Notes under the pieces: generated by a model
What the model was told of the DNA's origin: nothing
Databases searched by the model: none
Seen by the model: the letters and a program-made list of their open reading frames with translations, nothing else
Shown: piece after piece, positions 43,951-55,263 of the stretch
How positions within the stretch are numbered: position 1 is the stretch's first letter
Layout of the letters: each line of letters starts with the position of its first letter
Program-made: the position numbers and the translations under genes
Assembly: GCF_030848805.1 (NCBI RefSeq)
Contig: NC_092364.1
Span: 11,867,650 to 11,931,649, forward strand
Source of the DNA: Temnothorax longispinosus
Taxonomy: Eukaryota > Arthropoda > Insecta > Hymenoptera > Formicidae
Direction: 5' to 3'
DNA: 64,000 nt

Positions 43951-44537
43951 TTCAGTATATCGCCGGCACGATTACGGTGTTACTGCCGTTTCGCGTACGC
44001 GCGTATGCGCGCGTTGTCGCACCTTACCTCGCGACGCGTAATAAAGAGTCACACGGTCGGTCTCGCTCCGCGCGTACTACCGTGTCTCTCGATCGATCGA
44101 GATAGGTTAACTGATCAGATGATGAACTGACTTACAGGACAGCGCTCTAAACGAACGCACTGTCTGCACTGCACTGCACTGCGATACTAACGCCGCTAGC
44201 CGCCAGTGTCGAAAAAGTGAAAGTAACGTTTCTGATTATGACGTCATCATATAAAACGTCGGCGTTAGAAGTAGAAGAAGAAGAAGTATCTTAAAAAAAA
44301 ATTTTTCACATTTGGACTTTGCGTCGCAATATCTCCGCTCGTAGGGCACGGAGCGGAATATTATAAGAGAAACCCCCCCCTAATTGGACCCCAAGCTATC
44401 GATCAAGCCTACTTAGAACTTGATCCGTTCACTCGTTATCGAGATCTCAACATCTCGAGTACTCGCAACCCGTCGCGTCGCGTAAAAGAGTCACAGTCGG
44501 TCTCGCTCCGCGTGTACTTGGCGCGAGACACTACCGT
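43951..44537. other. GC-mixed non-coding region with a direct repeat
   Basis: AAGAGTCACACGGTCGGTCT with CTCGCTCCGCGxGTACT and CTACCGTGTCTCT occurs at 44044-44091 and again, diverged, at 44488-44549. The motif GGTACTCGCAACTCGTCGCG is also seen at 30917-30940. No gene recognised. Confidence 0.6.
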
Positions 44538-44544
44538 GTCTCTT

Positions 44545-44960
44545 GATTTAGAAATTTTTTGTTGCTGCCAAAAAATGGTTCTAAAGGGTGAAATCATCCT
44601 TCATATGTAGAGCGGCTTTTTGTTTTTCTCGATATATTTCGGAAAGTATTCAAGATATCAAAAAATGTTTCAAATAAAAGTTTTATGGTAAAAACATCTT
44701 TATTCAACCACATTAATAAAATTTAAAAAAAAAAGTTTTTTTAATTTTTAATCAAAATTTTGTTTAAAAAATTATTTTTAAAAAATATTATTAATGTTGT
44801 CGAATAGAGGAGATTTTACTGTAAAACTTTTATAAGAAACATTTTTTGATATCTCAAATATTTTTCTAGATATATCGAGAAAAGCAAAAACCGCTCTACT
44901 ATGAGCAGTGGTTTCACCCCTTAAAACCGTTTTTGGGCAGCTACAAAAAATATCTAAATT
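44545..44960. repeat. Foldback element
   Basis: The arms at 44545-44720 and 44790-44955 are diverged inverted copies (TAGAGCGGCTTTTTGTTTTT against AAAAGCAAAAACCGCTCTA) around an A/T-rich centre. Confidence 0.8.
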
Positions 44961-45239
44961 CTTCTTTTTACTCCCCCTACATATGTGGAAAGTTATATTA
45001 AAATCAGAATTTTCCACTTCGCGAGGTTTCCTTGTAAGTATTCTTCCCCCTTTCAATACGGCAAGGTCCGAAAAACTCCGAATAACGCTACTCCAATCTA
45101 ATAGCGCTCTGGCCGACCGCGATGGCTGCTCAGTATCCGGCTAGAGGGTCGTAGTTCAATGACCAGGCAACTCTATGAGACGTTGACAGTGGTTAGGCGA
45201 AACATGAATAAAGAATCTGCGGAAAATAGGTATCAGAAA

Positions 45240-46080
45240 TTGTATTTACACAACATGAAAGAATAGATTCCCAAAAGATCGGATAGAATCCGCGAGATAT
45301 GGCGGACGCGCGGATAGCCGAGCTTCGAAATATGGCTCGAAAAAGGTAAATACGGGCTCGTAACATAGGCCCCGGGACACGCCGAAGACAAGATAGATCT
45401 TCTTCTTAAGACTACTCGCGAGAGCTGCCCCGCGCACACGGGCGTGGGCCCTTTGGCTGTTAACCGCGCGACAAGTTGCTAAATACACGAGCTCCAACGG
45501 TCATCCGCAACATCCCCCGCGAATCGGACGGATCTCAACGCAAAGAATTTCAATATGACTAGCCGAACGCATAGGCTCTTATTACTTTTCGCGAAAGATA
45601 CACGCAAAGACTCTGAAGTTGGTCCGCAACCAATAAACGCAGAATCCTAAATACTATTCGCGATAGACACACCCGAAGACTCTACGTCTTAGCCGCAAAA
45701 TGTAACAAAACTCTAAATGCGAGTCGCGAAAGGTAAACGCAAAACTCGAAATAGTATTCGCAAAATATAAAAGCATAACCCTAAATATTATTCGCAAAAT
45801 AGAAACGCATATCTCTAAATATTATTCGAAAAATAGAAATGTTATCCGCAAAATAGAATATTATTCGCCCAAATAGAAGCGTAAACTCGAAATATTATCC
45901 GCAAAATAGAAACGCAAAACTCTAAATATTATTCGCAAAATAGAAATATTATCCGCAAAATAGAATATTATTTGCCCAAATAGAAACGCAAACTCGAAAT
46001 ATTATAACCGCAAAATAAAAACGCAAAACTCGAAATATTATAGCCGCAAAATAGAAACGCAAAACTCGAAATATTAGATG
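45240..46080 (-). mobile_element. LTR-like remnant with polypurine tract and degenerate repeats
   Basis: 45240-45512 starts TGTATTTACA and ends CATCCGCAACA on the plus strand. It is followed by TCCCCCGCG, a polypurine tract on the minus strand, the same layout as the Gypsy 3' LTR at 20562. 45590-46075 is a degenerate 30-35-bp minisatellite of CGCAAAATAGAAACGCAAAA and CTCGAAATATTA. No coding domain. Confidence 0.4.
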
Positions 46081-46262
46081 ATTGCATAAGTTCGTGCCCG
46101 ATTTTCATAGTTGGCATTAAGTTATTGCGTGGCTAAGTTCAGATGGTTTCGTTTGGTAATTGTTGCCTGCACTGAATAGGTGACAGTGTCTAGTTTCACT
46201 TTAGCGTCAGGCATTGTTCAGATAAGTCTATTTGTGCATAAGAGAAATTATTAAATATCGAG

Positions 46263-46463
46263 AATGAAAAGGTGCATTTGCGGCATGTAATGCTATACAA
46301 ATTTCGAAAACGCGTGAGTGTTGGGACTGTACAAAAAAACATTCAGATCGTTTATTTGGACCGTGCTCCTGCTCTCCGGACAGTCAAAAAGTGGTTTGGC
46401 AGATTTCTGAGATTTCGAAATGGTGATTTTAAAATCTGCCAAACCACTTTTTGACTGTCCGGT
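46263..46463 (+). pseudogene. Mariner transposase N-terminal fragment with inverted duplication
   Basis: LRHVMLYKFRKRVSVGTVQK and APALRTVKKWFGRF match the N-terminal helix-turn-helix of mariner transposases (usual form VQKWFARFRSGDF). FRNGDF follows. 46376-46406 (coding TVKKWFGRF) is then repeated in perfect inversion at 46433-46463, ending the homology. No catalytic domain. Confidence 0.7.
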
Positions 46464-47220
46464 CCTTGCCGAACTTATTAACAATCGGACGCGTAAAAGA
46501 GTTACCGTAATACGCAACAAGTATTTTTCCCTCAGATAGCACGCATTTAGACGACAGTTGAGTCGAGAAGAAAAGAACTCCCACAGCGTTTGTACGGGCA
46601 GCGACGGGCGGGATATGTCAGACTCGAATTTTACTCCCCGATAATTCCGAAGGATTCACGACAATAATCCCGAAGGATTCACGGCAATGACGCGTAGATC
46701 TCCATCGGATCATACGCGCCTCTCTCACAATTACGTCTCGGTACGCGACCCTCCGCCCTCGCTGCCACCTGTTACCTCGTCGGGATTGCTGGCCGCTCAC
46801 GTTCCGCGAGTTCTCGGTCCCGTGGTCTCGACAGGGCTTGTAGGGCCGCCGCCCTCGCTCACAATCGGCCCTGGGTCCTCGCCGGACGCCCGCTCTCGCT
46901 CGCCGGACGCCCGCTCTCGCTCGCTATCGGCCCCACAGTGGCGATCCCTCTCGCGCTTTTGGTCCTCGGCGCCTAGTTCGGTGGTGCGTTTATGCCCCGT
47001 CGGGTGGCGCCAGTTTGCCGAAACTAGGGCCGTACGGCCGCTTTCTCCTGAAAACATCACTAAACGGCCAGCAATGCCCGCGCAAGATAAATCGGTCCAC
47101 TCCATCGCGAAGATGGAGTCCGGGGCTCCGTACGAGCCACAGGCTCATGTGATGGGCCCACGGGGCCACGTCACAAGGTATATCTAATGCCTATACAACG
47201 TACGTATAAGTATATGAAAT
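46464..47220. other. GC-rich region with unassigned ORFs
   Basis: A 166-codon plus-strand frame at 46687-47187 is Pro/Ser/Arg-rich, contains a short direct repeat (SPDARSR twice) and is matched by an equally long frame on the other strand. I see no domain and do not call a gene. CCGxAxxATTCACGxCAAT occurs twice at 46650-46690. Confidence 0.5.
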
Positions 47221-47670
47221 ACTTATACATCGATGTTATTGACCGAGGTTGTTGTGTATCATGTCTGGAGGACAAATTAGGTAAAAGTTAAATATGCCAC
47301 ATATTATATTTTTATCGTTTATAATTTGTAACTAAAATGTCCATGAGAATTGTTTAAACAATGATTTAACTAATAATGTTCAGGAAATTTGTATAACGCT
47401 GTTTGGATCCGTACTCCGAACGGCGCGCCTGCGAGAGCGGCAACCCGTTCTGCGCTCTCAACACCGCCAAACCGGGCGTACGCGGCACCACGCCACTCGC
47501 ACGCCTCGAGCGCAAGTAACACCTGTCGCCGCGGGGCGGCTGTCATTACTCGCATTTAAAGTTCGAACGGAAACGTTCATAAGGGCGAGCCTGCCTATAA
47601 GGAGAGAATTCTTTTTTCGCATCGACACTCCTGCGGGTGTTACATAGACCTGAGTAGAGACTCCAAGTAG

Positions 47671-48305
47671 ACTAGAGGCACCAACCTGGAGCGAGCGGAA
47701 TACGCTTTCCGTTCTTCGGAACGAAGTGCGATCGACCAGCACCTGCGGTCGAGCCAGGGAGAGTCCGTCCCTCCCACCCGCCGAACAGGACACGTTCAGT
47801 CCGTGGTGGTAGTAGCGAAGGGCCATTCTGCCCGAGGCTCCGGCAGAGGACGACGACGACCACGACCACGACCACGGAGGCGAGCCAAGAGGCCCTCCCC
47901 ACCAAAACGACCAGAGACTGCAAGACCAGTGCCTCCACCAGATCCGCAGTGGCATTTAACGAGAATGAGCTGAGCCTAGCACCGGGCAATCCTCGGGCAC
48001 AAAGGCCCTTACCACCGGGTGCCTGGAAGATCGTGGGCACCCAAACGGAAAAGAGGAAGAAGAAACACAGAAGCAGCGAACCGAAGACCAGCGAGCAGGC
48101 CCTGCCCTCCCCTGTGATCCCGGAGTTGCCCCTCGATCGGGCCCCCACAACTTCGGGAAAATTAGCAGACGATAACAACAACGATAAATTAATTGCATTT
48201 AAGCAAGCGGCAAGGAAGCTCTTGCTTTTGACTTTTAATGTACATATAGACGAAATAAACTTCAACTTTTACCAAAGTTTCGAGAGTCAGATTTACTCGC
48301 CTTAG
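47671..48305 (+). CDS. Unrecognised ORF with Thr run and hydrophilic tail
   Basis: Open from a stop at 47668 to the stop at 48305. The usual start could be an ATG-less GTG at 47949. Translation contains a run of nine Thr from an ACG/ACC repeat, then LPPGAWKIVGTQTEKRKKKH and a tail DKLIAFKQAARKLLLLTFNV. No domain recognised. Overlapping frames on the minus strand are equally long, so coding status is doubtful; it may be part of a transposon. Confidence 0.25.
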
Positions 48306-48938
48306 ACTTCGAATTCCCTGCTGTCTCGAAACAACGCAAATATCAGTAATCTCAAACAGCAGAGAAGAAACTTTGAAAAACATTTTAGTTTATCTTGAAG
48401 TAAAAAGTCATCAAAAAAGAAAAATATAAATAAAATACAATTACCTTCAGTGATTACAAGTGATTGCTGGTTACAGTTAAAAAAACGAGAAGAGGATAAA
48501 AAGCGATTATTGGTAAAGACAGTTAAAGACAGAAAAAGAAAACAGAATTAGCGATAAAACGAAAAGAAAATTTAAGAATAAAAACAGTGAGAAAAGAGAA
48601 AAAGGCAATAAAAAAAAAGAAAAAACAACAAGAGAAGAAAAAAAAAAGGATAAAATGATTGCTAAAAAATTACAAACTGCTAATAAAACAAGAGTCTTAA
48701 AAGTAAAAACTCTAATAGATGAATTATTTTAAACAATGTTAATTTTTTGATATTTTTATTTTACAATTTTATTTGAAATTTTATTTTATTTTTATTTTAT
48801 TTTACAATTTTATTTAATATTTAATTTACAATTCTAATTTAAAAAAATTAAGTTACTATTGATGGCGTATGAACCTTTATAAAATACATAAATTTTTTAA
48901 ATTCTCGATATTAGTTGATAGAAGTTATGTATGATATG
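48306..48938. other. A-rich non-coding stretch before the BEL element
   Basis: Poly-A/AAG-rich on the plus strand with many stops, then AT-rich. No feature recognised. Confidence 0.65.
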
Positions 48939-49295
48939 TGTTTTGAATAGGCCTCGTGGCCTCCACGCAGTTGATCGAGCGGCTGCTTCCTCAGGATTGG
49001 GCATGGTCGAGAAAGAAAGGGATTCACTTCTCTGCGTTGAATATTTATTATAAAGTCACTCGGGCGGTACAATAAAAGCGCGGTCTATCGCTCAACTTAA
49101 CGGCACGTGCGATTCGTACGACGATCACGATGATTCTCTGCGGTAGTGGTGGCGGCAGTGGTGGGAGACGCCGCTGCTGCGAGCACGGCCGTAACTAGGC
49201 GGAATACTACGAGAGCGCCCGCGAATAGCAGGCACGACAACGCGGGGTAATCGTGGATCGGTAAAGCAGGAGCGGACCCGGTTACACATCATACA
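48939..49295 (-). repeat. BEL 3' LTR
   Basis: On the minus strand it starts TGTATGATGTGTAACCGGG. Next to it on the inside is a polypurine tract (CAAGGGGGGCGGCGA on the minus strand, 49296-49310). Confidence 0.95.
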
Positions 49296-49310
49296 TCGCC
49301 GCCCCCCTTG

Positions 49311-50010
49311 AAAGGACGTACTTTCAAAACAAAAGAACAAAACGTGAAAAATAGTCTTTTACATCAGAATGGTTACATGACACTCCTTCGAATTGGAGTC
49401 GCATAGTACAAAAATTAGTATAACTAAGTTTGGAATCTAAGATGACTAGGTCAAACATAAAATAAAATAGCATTCGCACTTATGATTAAATAGACGTTTG
49501 TGATATAGGAGTGGCAACCAAAGGGCTTCGCAAAAATCTTAACGCTAATTATGACTGAACGCGAAGTTTGACGTCCACGCGAGACGAGTATACTTAAGTG
49601 TCTATGGGTAACACCGCGAGCTTAGAGAGAGGTCTTGTGAAGTCACCTTTCGCTGTTCGGACGGTGGCAACCCTCGTGACGCCGTCGGCTCCGGTGTGAA
49701 CATTCTAAACTCGCCCCAACAGTCACTGCAAAGGAGCTAGGCCTTGCTGTTTTATGAGCACTAATTGCTCGGGCTTTAACTGTACGCCCTTCTATTTGGT
49801 TCGTTCTTGCAAAGAATTAAGGTACTCAGCGCTCTATCTACGCCAAAAATGTTGTCTTATTTGTTCTACTCTTTGCCAGCGCGTAAGCCGATTTTCGTTA
49901 ATGTCTTGTAAGTCGTGGCAAGGGAAACTATTCAAGGTTGTACCGACAAGGAAATGACCGGGACTGAGATACGCGAAATCATTTGGATCGGCGCTCAGTT
50001 GCGTGAGTGG
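49311..50010 (-). pseudogene. BEL integrase C-terminal (DUF5641-like) remnant and 3' UTR
   Basis: After the stop at 50011 the reading continues as LSADPNDFAYLSPGHFLVGT and RLTRWQRVEQIRQHFWRR, the conserved C-terminal domain of BEL/Pao integrases. A stop follows (TAG at about 49850) and degraded coding traces run to about 49620. 49311-49620 is probably the 3' untranslated region. Confidence 0.75.
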
Positions 50011-51738
50011 TCACGAGTTCAGGTTTGCTTCCACCTCGCAGTGTACCGTCTGCATTTCTTCGAATGTTAAATGCGCTTGGCCTATAATTCGAGCCATGTG
50101 ATACTTGGCCGGCTTTACTGCGGCTTCCCATAGACCGCCGAAGTGCGGCGCGTTAGGCGGGATAAAGGACCAAGAAGTTTCCTGCTCGCGAACAAACTGG
50201 TTTATATCGTCTCGAACCTGACTATCGTTAATTAAGTCGTAGAACTCTTTGATCTGCTTATGCGCCCCTACAAACGTGGTCCCATTGTCGGAATATATGC
50301 AAGCGGGTTTGCCTCTTCGGAACATGAAACGCCGGAGTGCGCTAAGGAAGCTTTCCGATGTGAGATCGCTTACTAATTCGATATGTACGGCTTTCGTGGA
50401 GAAACACACAAAGATAGCGATGTACGCCTTGTGAAAGCGGGCATTATGTCGCTTGCCCTCCTTTACCATGATGGGTCCGGCATAGTCGACACCACAATGC
50501 GAGAATGGCCTTGAAACGGTAACGCGAGTAGAAGGTAACGAGCCCATTATGGCTTCTGACTGGCTCGGTTTAGCTCTGAAGCGTGTTACGCAGTTTCGGA
50601 TAATTTTTCGCGCGGTTGAGCGCAGCGACAAAGGCCAGAATCTCTGCCTGACTGCGGCCATAATTGCCTGAGTCCCGGCATGCATGTTACGCACGTGTTC
50701 TCGTCTTATCGTACGTTTTGTAAGCTCGTGATCGCGAGGTAGTAATATGGGGTGGCACGCGTCGAATTTTAACTCAGAATTCTTTAATCTATCCCCCACC
50801 CGGATTAGCCCGGTTTCGTCTATGAAGGGAGACAGGGAAAGTATCTTGCTGGACGCGCTAACCGAGTTCCCTTTGGTCAACGCTCTGTACTCGTCGGGAA
50901 ATGAGCTTCTTTGCACTGCTTTGCACACGACGCCCAACGCGTGCGACATCTCGTTGTGAGAAACGGATTCGGTGGCCGGAGTCGGCCGATGCGCCTTGTT
51001 GAACCTGAGACAATACGCTATGATGCGGCATATCTTGCCCAAGTTTGAATGCTTTTTGATTAATCCGTCGACGATCGAAGGACTGATGATGACGACGGCT
51101 GCCGCTGCTTCTCGTGTTTCGGGAAGATCATCTCCTAGGCGAGTGATGTCCTTACTTGGCCAGCGGTCTTCGTATTGCAGAAAGGTAGGTCCATGCCACC
51201 ATAAACTTGCTTCCACGAGTTCGTGCGGATGTATTCCGCGTGATAGTATGTCGGCGGGATTGTCTGTGGACGGAACGTGCCTCCAATCTTCTATCTTGGT
51301 TAAACGTTGTATCTTACTAACTCGGTTGGCAACGAATACCTCCCACCTCCGGGAAAGCGAAGTTATCCAGTATAGTGTGATGGTAGCGTCAGACCAGAAA
51401 AACTTCTTGAATTGCGTTATGTCGATCGATGTGCTGACCTTGTCCATCAATTCGGCCAATAACGGTGCCGCTTGTAGCTCCAGCCTTGCCAGCGATATGG
51501 CCTTGAGCGGGGCCACGCGGGATTTCGAGCAAAGCAACTCGGTGCGGTAGCTGGTGCCGAGTTTTGTCCGAAGGTATATACAGGCTCCGTATGCCTTTTG
51601 GCTGACATCGCAGAATCCATGTATTTGTATTAGCTGGGGATCCGTGGCAAGCTTGACGCACCGCGGAACTCGTACTTGTTTCAAGACCGACAATTGTTCC
51701 TTCAGCCTTGACCAACGCGCGTGGATGTCTTGTGGCAC
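50011..51738 (-). pseudogene. BEL RNase H and integrase
   Basis: 575 residues. RNase H-like region: IHGFCDVSQKAYGACIY, SLARLELQAAPLLAEL, FFWSDATITLYWI and HVPSTDNPADILSRG. Integrase: zinc region HAGTQAIMAAVRQRFWPL..NC (the usual second Cys is Arg in NCVTRFRAK), then catalytic-core pieces HCGVDYAGPI, IYSDNGTTFVG and PPNAPHFGGLWEAAVK that supply the D, D and E residues. It ends early at EANLNS, with the DUF5641 part after a stop. Inserts element DNA into the genome. Confidence 0.9.
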
Positions 51739-51759
51739 TGACTCGTCCCAATGGCTGCC

Positions 51760-52733
51760 TTACTTCCACAGGTCTTGCAGGATGAGTTTCGCGACTACGA
51801 TGACAGGTCCGAGACGACCGAGGGGGTCGAATAACCTGGCAACGCCGGATAATATTGTGCGTTTGGAGACAGTACTGTGGCTCTCCCGAGTATCGTGAGA
51901 AACTTGAAATGCGTCTCTGATGTGATCCCATTGCATTCCGAGAATGCGTGAGTTTGCATCGCTGCAAATTTCTACTGGCTCGTGGTTCTGATTCTTGACG
52001 TCCTTTAATAATTCCGGGCAATTGGATGCCCACTTGTTCAATTCGAACGCTCCTAATCGCAGTATTTCCACCACTTGATGGCGAACTATTTCTAGATCCT
52101 TCTTTGTGTCGGCCCCGGTCGCGACGTCGTCCACGTAGCAACCTTCCTTGAGGTGGATTGATCTCACCGGAAATCTCGATGCGTTTTTCTCGGCTAGATT
52201 GTTCAGGCATTCCGTGGCTAGATATGCGGCAGCTGCGGTGCCGTAGGTGAACACCAGGGATTCGTATGCCTTGACGTTGTGATTGGGCTTGCTCCGCCAC
52301 AATATTCGTTGAAGATGTGTCTGCGATGGGTCAACCAGAATCTGCCGATACATCTTAATTATATCGGCCACGCAGACGTATAGAAAGAAGCGGAAGCGAA
52401 TCAGGAGGGAAATCAACTCTGGCTGGACGACTGGTCCCACTCTGAGCGCGTCGTTTAGAGATACTCCAGTAGTAGTTTTGCAGGATGCATCGAATACCAC
52501 ACGTATTTTGAGTGACTGCCCAGCCATTTTAACCACACTGTGGTGAGGCAGGTAGACGGCCGGCGGGTCATCATCAGGTTGCTCGTCTACCAATTTCATG
52601 TGGCCGAGTGCGACGTACTCTTGCATAAAGCGCACGTAGTGCTCCTGTAGGTTGGGATCACGCTTGAAACGCCTCTCCATGGCTAGCAGTCGCTTCATCG
52701 CGATGTCCCTAGACTGTCCGATTTTAGCTAGAT
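51760..52733 (-). pseudogene. BEL reverse transcriptase
   Basis: From the rDNA junction: IGQSRDIAMKRLLAMERRF, VKMAGQSLKIRVVFDASCKT, SLNDALRVGPVVQPELISLL, LVFTYGTAAAAYLATECLNN and the RT active site CYVDDVATGADT, then RLFDPLGRLGPVIVVAKLIL. These are standard BEL/Pao RT blocks. The frame stops at 51760 and re-opens at 51738 in RNase H, so a small break lies there. Residues upstream of 52733 in the same frame come from 28S and R1 sequence. Confidence 0.9.
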
Positions 52734-52747
52734 AGTAGATAGGGACA
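52727..52747 (-). rRNA. 28S fragment downstream of the R1 site
   Basis: The minus strand reads TGTCCCTATCTACT then ATCTAGC, the 28S sequence across the R1 target, before switching to BEL pol. Confidence 0.8.
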
Positions 52748-54218
52748 GAATATGTCGTTTGTTTAACGTGCGGCACCTGCTCGTAGAACCTCATCCACAC
52801 GGCCCCCATGGGCGCGGGATTGGGATACGCCCAATCAGCGCGTACCGACCGAGGTCGATACTACCAGTGCGCCGCAGGATTGCAGGATCCCGCGGCAACC
52901 CACTGGTCGGGGCGAGCGACTATCCACGCTCTACCAGCTAAGCAGGCTGGCACCCGAGCTGTTGGGACGCAAGCTCACCCGTCGGACACCTAAGTTCGTG
53001 AACTCGGGTATCCTAGCCAGCATTTGGCTTAACCACTGCCACCACGATGGTCCTACCCGCGACTGGCGGGAGCAAGCTCCCTGGGCGACCGGCCCCCGTG
53101 GTACCAGTTTAGATCACTGGTCGGATCTTCGCAGCCGAAGCCACTCCCAGTTGGGTCTCCTGCAGACCCGGCCCTGGTAAGCCGCATTCACACATCTCAC
53201 GCATTCCCATTCATTCTTCGCTGAAACACACATGCCGCAAACCTGCTCAGACTCTCGTATCTTTCCTTTTGCTCCAGTACCTCGCTCACATCCGCTCTAC
53301 CATCCTCACTCATCCCGACTCCACATTCGTTCAAGCTCCTAATGTCCTCATACATTTCACACTCAACCATCACATGCTTCCAATCCTCGCACTCAGCACC
53401 ACACGCACAACTTTCAGTCTCAGACAATCCCCTTTTATGCAAGAACTCATTCAAACTGCCGTGAACCGTCAAGATATAGCCGAGCCATAGGCTCGGCTCA
53501 AATCCCAGACAAACCTCGGCAAACCTCACATCCCGTATAAAGCCATGTGTCACTCGTCCCTTCGCACTGTTATCCCATTCATTCTGCCATCTTTCATACA
53601 ACCTAGCATTCAACAGCTCCAAGCTCTTATCCAAATCTCTCGTTCTTACTTCCCCTTCACTCATAATACCTCTTTCACCCAATCTCCAGCCATTCTTAAT
53701 TCTCACAGTCATACCTCTTTTCACGCACTCCAGGTCCCACGGTAGACCACCCATCAATACCTGCATGGCCTCCGTGGAGACCGTTCTACAGACATTCAAA
53801 CAGGCGCTCATCGCCACTCTTTGGCATCTGTTGATCGCCACTCGCGCATATCTGTACTCCATGGCTTCATACCACACGCTCGCACCATACATAACTAACA
53901 TAACACACGCAGCAAACAAACCCTTATAAATCACACGCCATGCTCTCTTTTGCAATCCCCATTCGCTCCTCATCACACGTCTCAAGTTTCCCACTACGCT
54001 CACACACTTCTGTCTCATACGCTCCAGGTGCGGCTTAAAACTCATTCGCTCACCCATCCACACACCCAGATATCTCACACACTTCACATACCTCACATGC
54101 TTCCCATTCACACTAACGCTCGGGTGTCTCGTTTCCGACATATTCCCTTTCAGGAGCATCATAACCGTCTTGCTCTCTGAAACTTTCACACCGACACTCG
54201 TACCCCATTCGCTCACTA
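52748..54218 (-). mobile_element. 5'-truncated R1 non-LTR retrotransposon
   Basis: It sits at the standard R1 site of 28S rDNA. The 14-bp duplication AGTAGATAGGGACA (plus strand) is present at both borders (52734-52747 and 54219-54232). The 1471-bp element holds the C-terminal part of ORF2 and a 450-bp 3' UTR. 5' truncation is usual for target-primed reverse transcription. Confidence 0.95.
53197..54218 (-). pseudogene. R1 ORF2, C-terminal part
   Basis: The frame is open into flanking 28S up to 54285, but R1 homology starts at 54218. It includes GVKVSESKTVMMLLKGN and VRYLGVWMGERMSFKPH from the end of the RT domain, a thumb/connector region (ACVMLVMYGASVWYEA) and the C-terminal Cys-His motif CACGAECEDWKHVMVEC. 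Endonuclease and the RT active site (YADD) are missing through 5' truncation. The stop is intact at 53197. Confidence 0.9.
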
Positions 54219-54234
54219 AGTAGATAGGGACAGT

Positions 54235-54293
<59 letters not shown>

Positions 54294-54314
54294 TCTTAAG
54301 AGAGTCATAGTTAC
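54219..54314 (-). rRNA. 28S fragment spanning R2 and R1 sites
   Basis: The minus strand reads GTAACTATGACTCTCTTAAG, an extra A, GTAGCCAAATGCCTCGTCAT, GACGCGCATGAATGGATTAA and CCCACTGTCCCTATCTACT. This is the universal 28S segment from just upstream of the R2 site to the R1 site. The single extra base lies at the R2 cleavage position. Confidence 0.95.
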
Positions 54315-54397
54315 GACCACACCGGGGAGTCTGGGGGGGCGGTTAGCCCCCCCAGAGTCCACCCCGTGGTCGGAGTGCGACTGAACGTTATCGTATG
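54315..54397. other. Non-28S filler with strong hairpin
   Basis: Contains GTCTGGGGGGGCGGTTAGCC and its complement, a stable G/C hairpin at about 54337-54360. It joins two 28S pieces that are not adjacent in intact 28S. Confidence 0.7.
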
Positions 54398-54664
54398 CCT
54401 CGCTGGAGTATTTGCTACTACCACCAAGATCTGCACCGACGGCGGCTCCAGGCAGGCTCGCGCCCAGACCCTTCTGCGCACACCGCCGCGACCCTCCTAC
54501 TCGTCAGGGCTTCGTGGCGGCGCCGACGACGACAACGACGACGACGACGAAAGAGGAGCGCGAACTCCCCTCCGCGCGCGCGCGCGGCGGCGGCGGCCGC
54601 CCCACTTGCCGCTGACGGCAGAGTATAGGCTCGACGCTTCAGCGCCATCCATTTTCAGGGCTAG

Positions 54665-54702
<38 letters not shown>

Positions 54703-54745
54703 ATTCCGACTTCCATGGCCACCGTCCTGCTTCAGTACTTCTACT
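54398..54745 (-). rRNA. 28S fragment (expansion-segment region)
   Basis: The minus strand reads GAAGCAGGACGGTGGCCATG, GTCGGAATCCGCTAAGGAGT, GTAACAACTCACCTGCCGAA and CTGAAAATGGATGGCGCTGA, then a GC-rich expansion segment, then GTGCGCAGAAGGGTCTGG, GGTGCAGATCTTGGTGGTAG and CAAATACTCCAGCGAGG, where homology stops. The ORFs drawn through it on both strands are meaningless. Confidence 0.95.
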
Positions 54746-55263
54746 GCCAAGGCACCCCACTAACAGATAATGCGAGACATGAGCTTCATAGCGCTAACCC
54801 ACACTAGGCCCTCTATGCCGCTCACTCGGCTATGCGAAACCTCTGCCCCTACGAGTCCGACACCATCTGGTAGGGCACCGGTAGCCTCCCGGCGGGGCTC
54901 CCTACCCCCGTAGTACTCGTGTCGAACGATCTTAGCTCACGTTTGACGAGTCGCCGTCGCTAGTGCCATGCCACCAGCTACCACGTAATCGCACGAGTCA
55001 CCCCGTACTGTTAACGCGTCGCTCATCGGTTGCCCGGGGATCCGGGATTCGGCAGCAGTCGACGCGCCTTAGGAATATACGGTACGTGTTGCGCCATATA
55101 CCCCGCTCGTATTGGGCACCTCCCACGCACGAGCACGCCGCGCTCGCCTCGCGAAATGCTACCCTGTTCAGTACTGCCGGCTGCATCCGTTACCCAGCTG
55201 ATAGGACCTGGGATTGGGCAGCAGCCCAGCAGTTTTATGGGTAAAGGGCACAGGGTGCACCGT
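54746..55263. other. Unassigned GC-rich sequence between 28S and BEL pol
   Basis: Not recognised as conserved 28S. It could be a variable rDNA segment or part of another element. It joins BEL pol at about 55263-55276, next to a TTGCTTGAATT sequence. Confidence 0.5.

Noticed and set aside
45147..45215. Second hammerhead-like string near GTTGACAGTGGTTAGGCGAAAC
   Set aside because: The stem II complement and the CUGANGA core are not satisfied.
46687..47187. 166-residue Pro/Ser-rich ORF
   Set aside because: GC-rich with an equal frame on the other strand, internal short duplication and no homology recognised.
51389..52300. 303-residue Arg-rich minus-strand ORF
   Set aside because: Out-of-frame shadow of the BEL reverse transcriptase.
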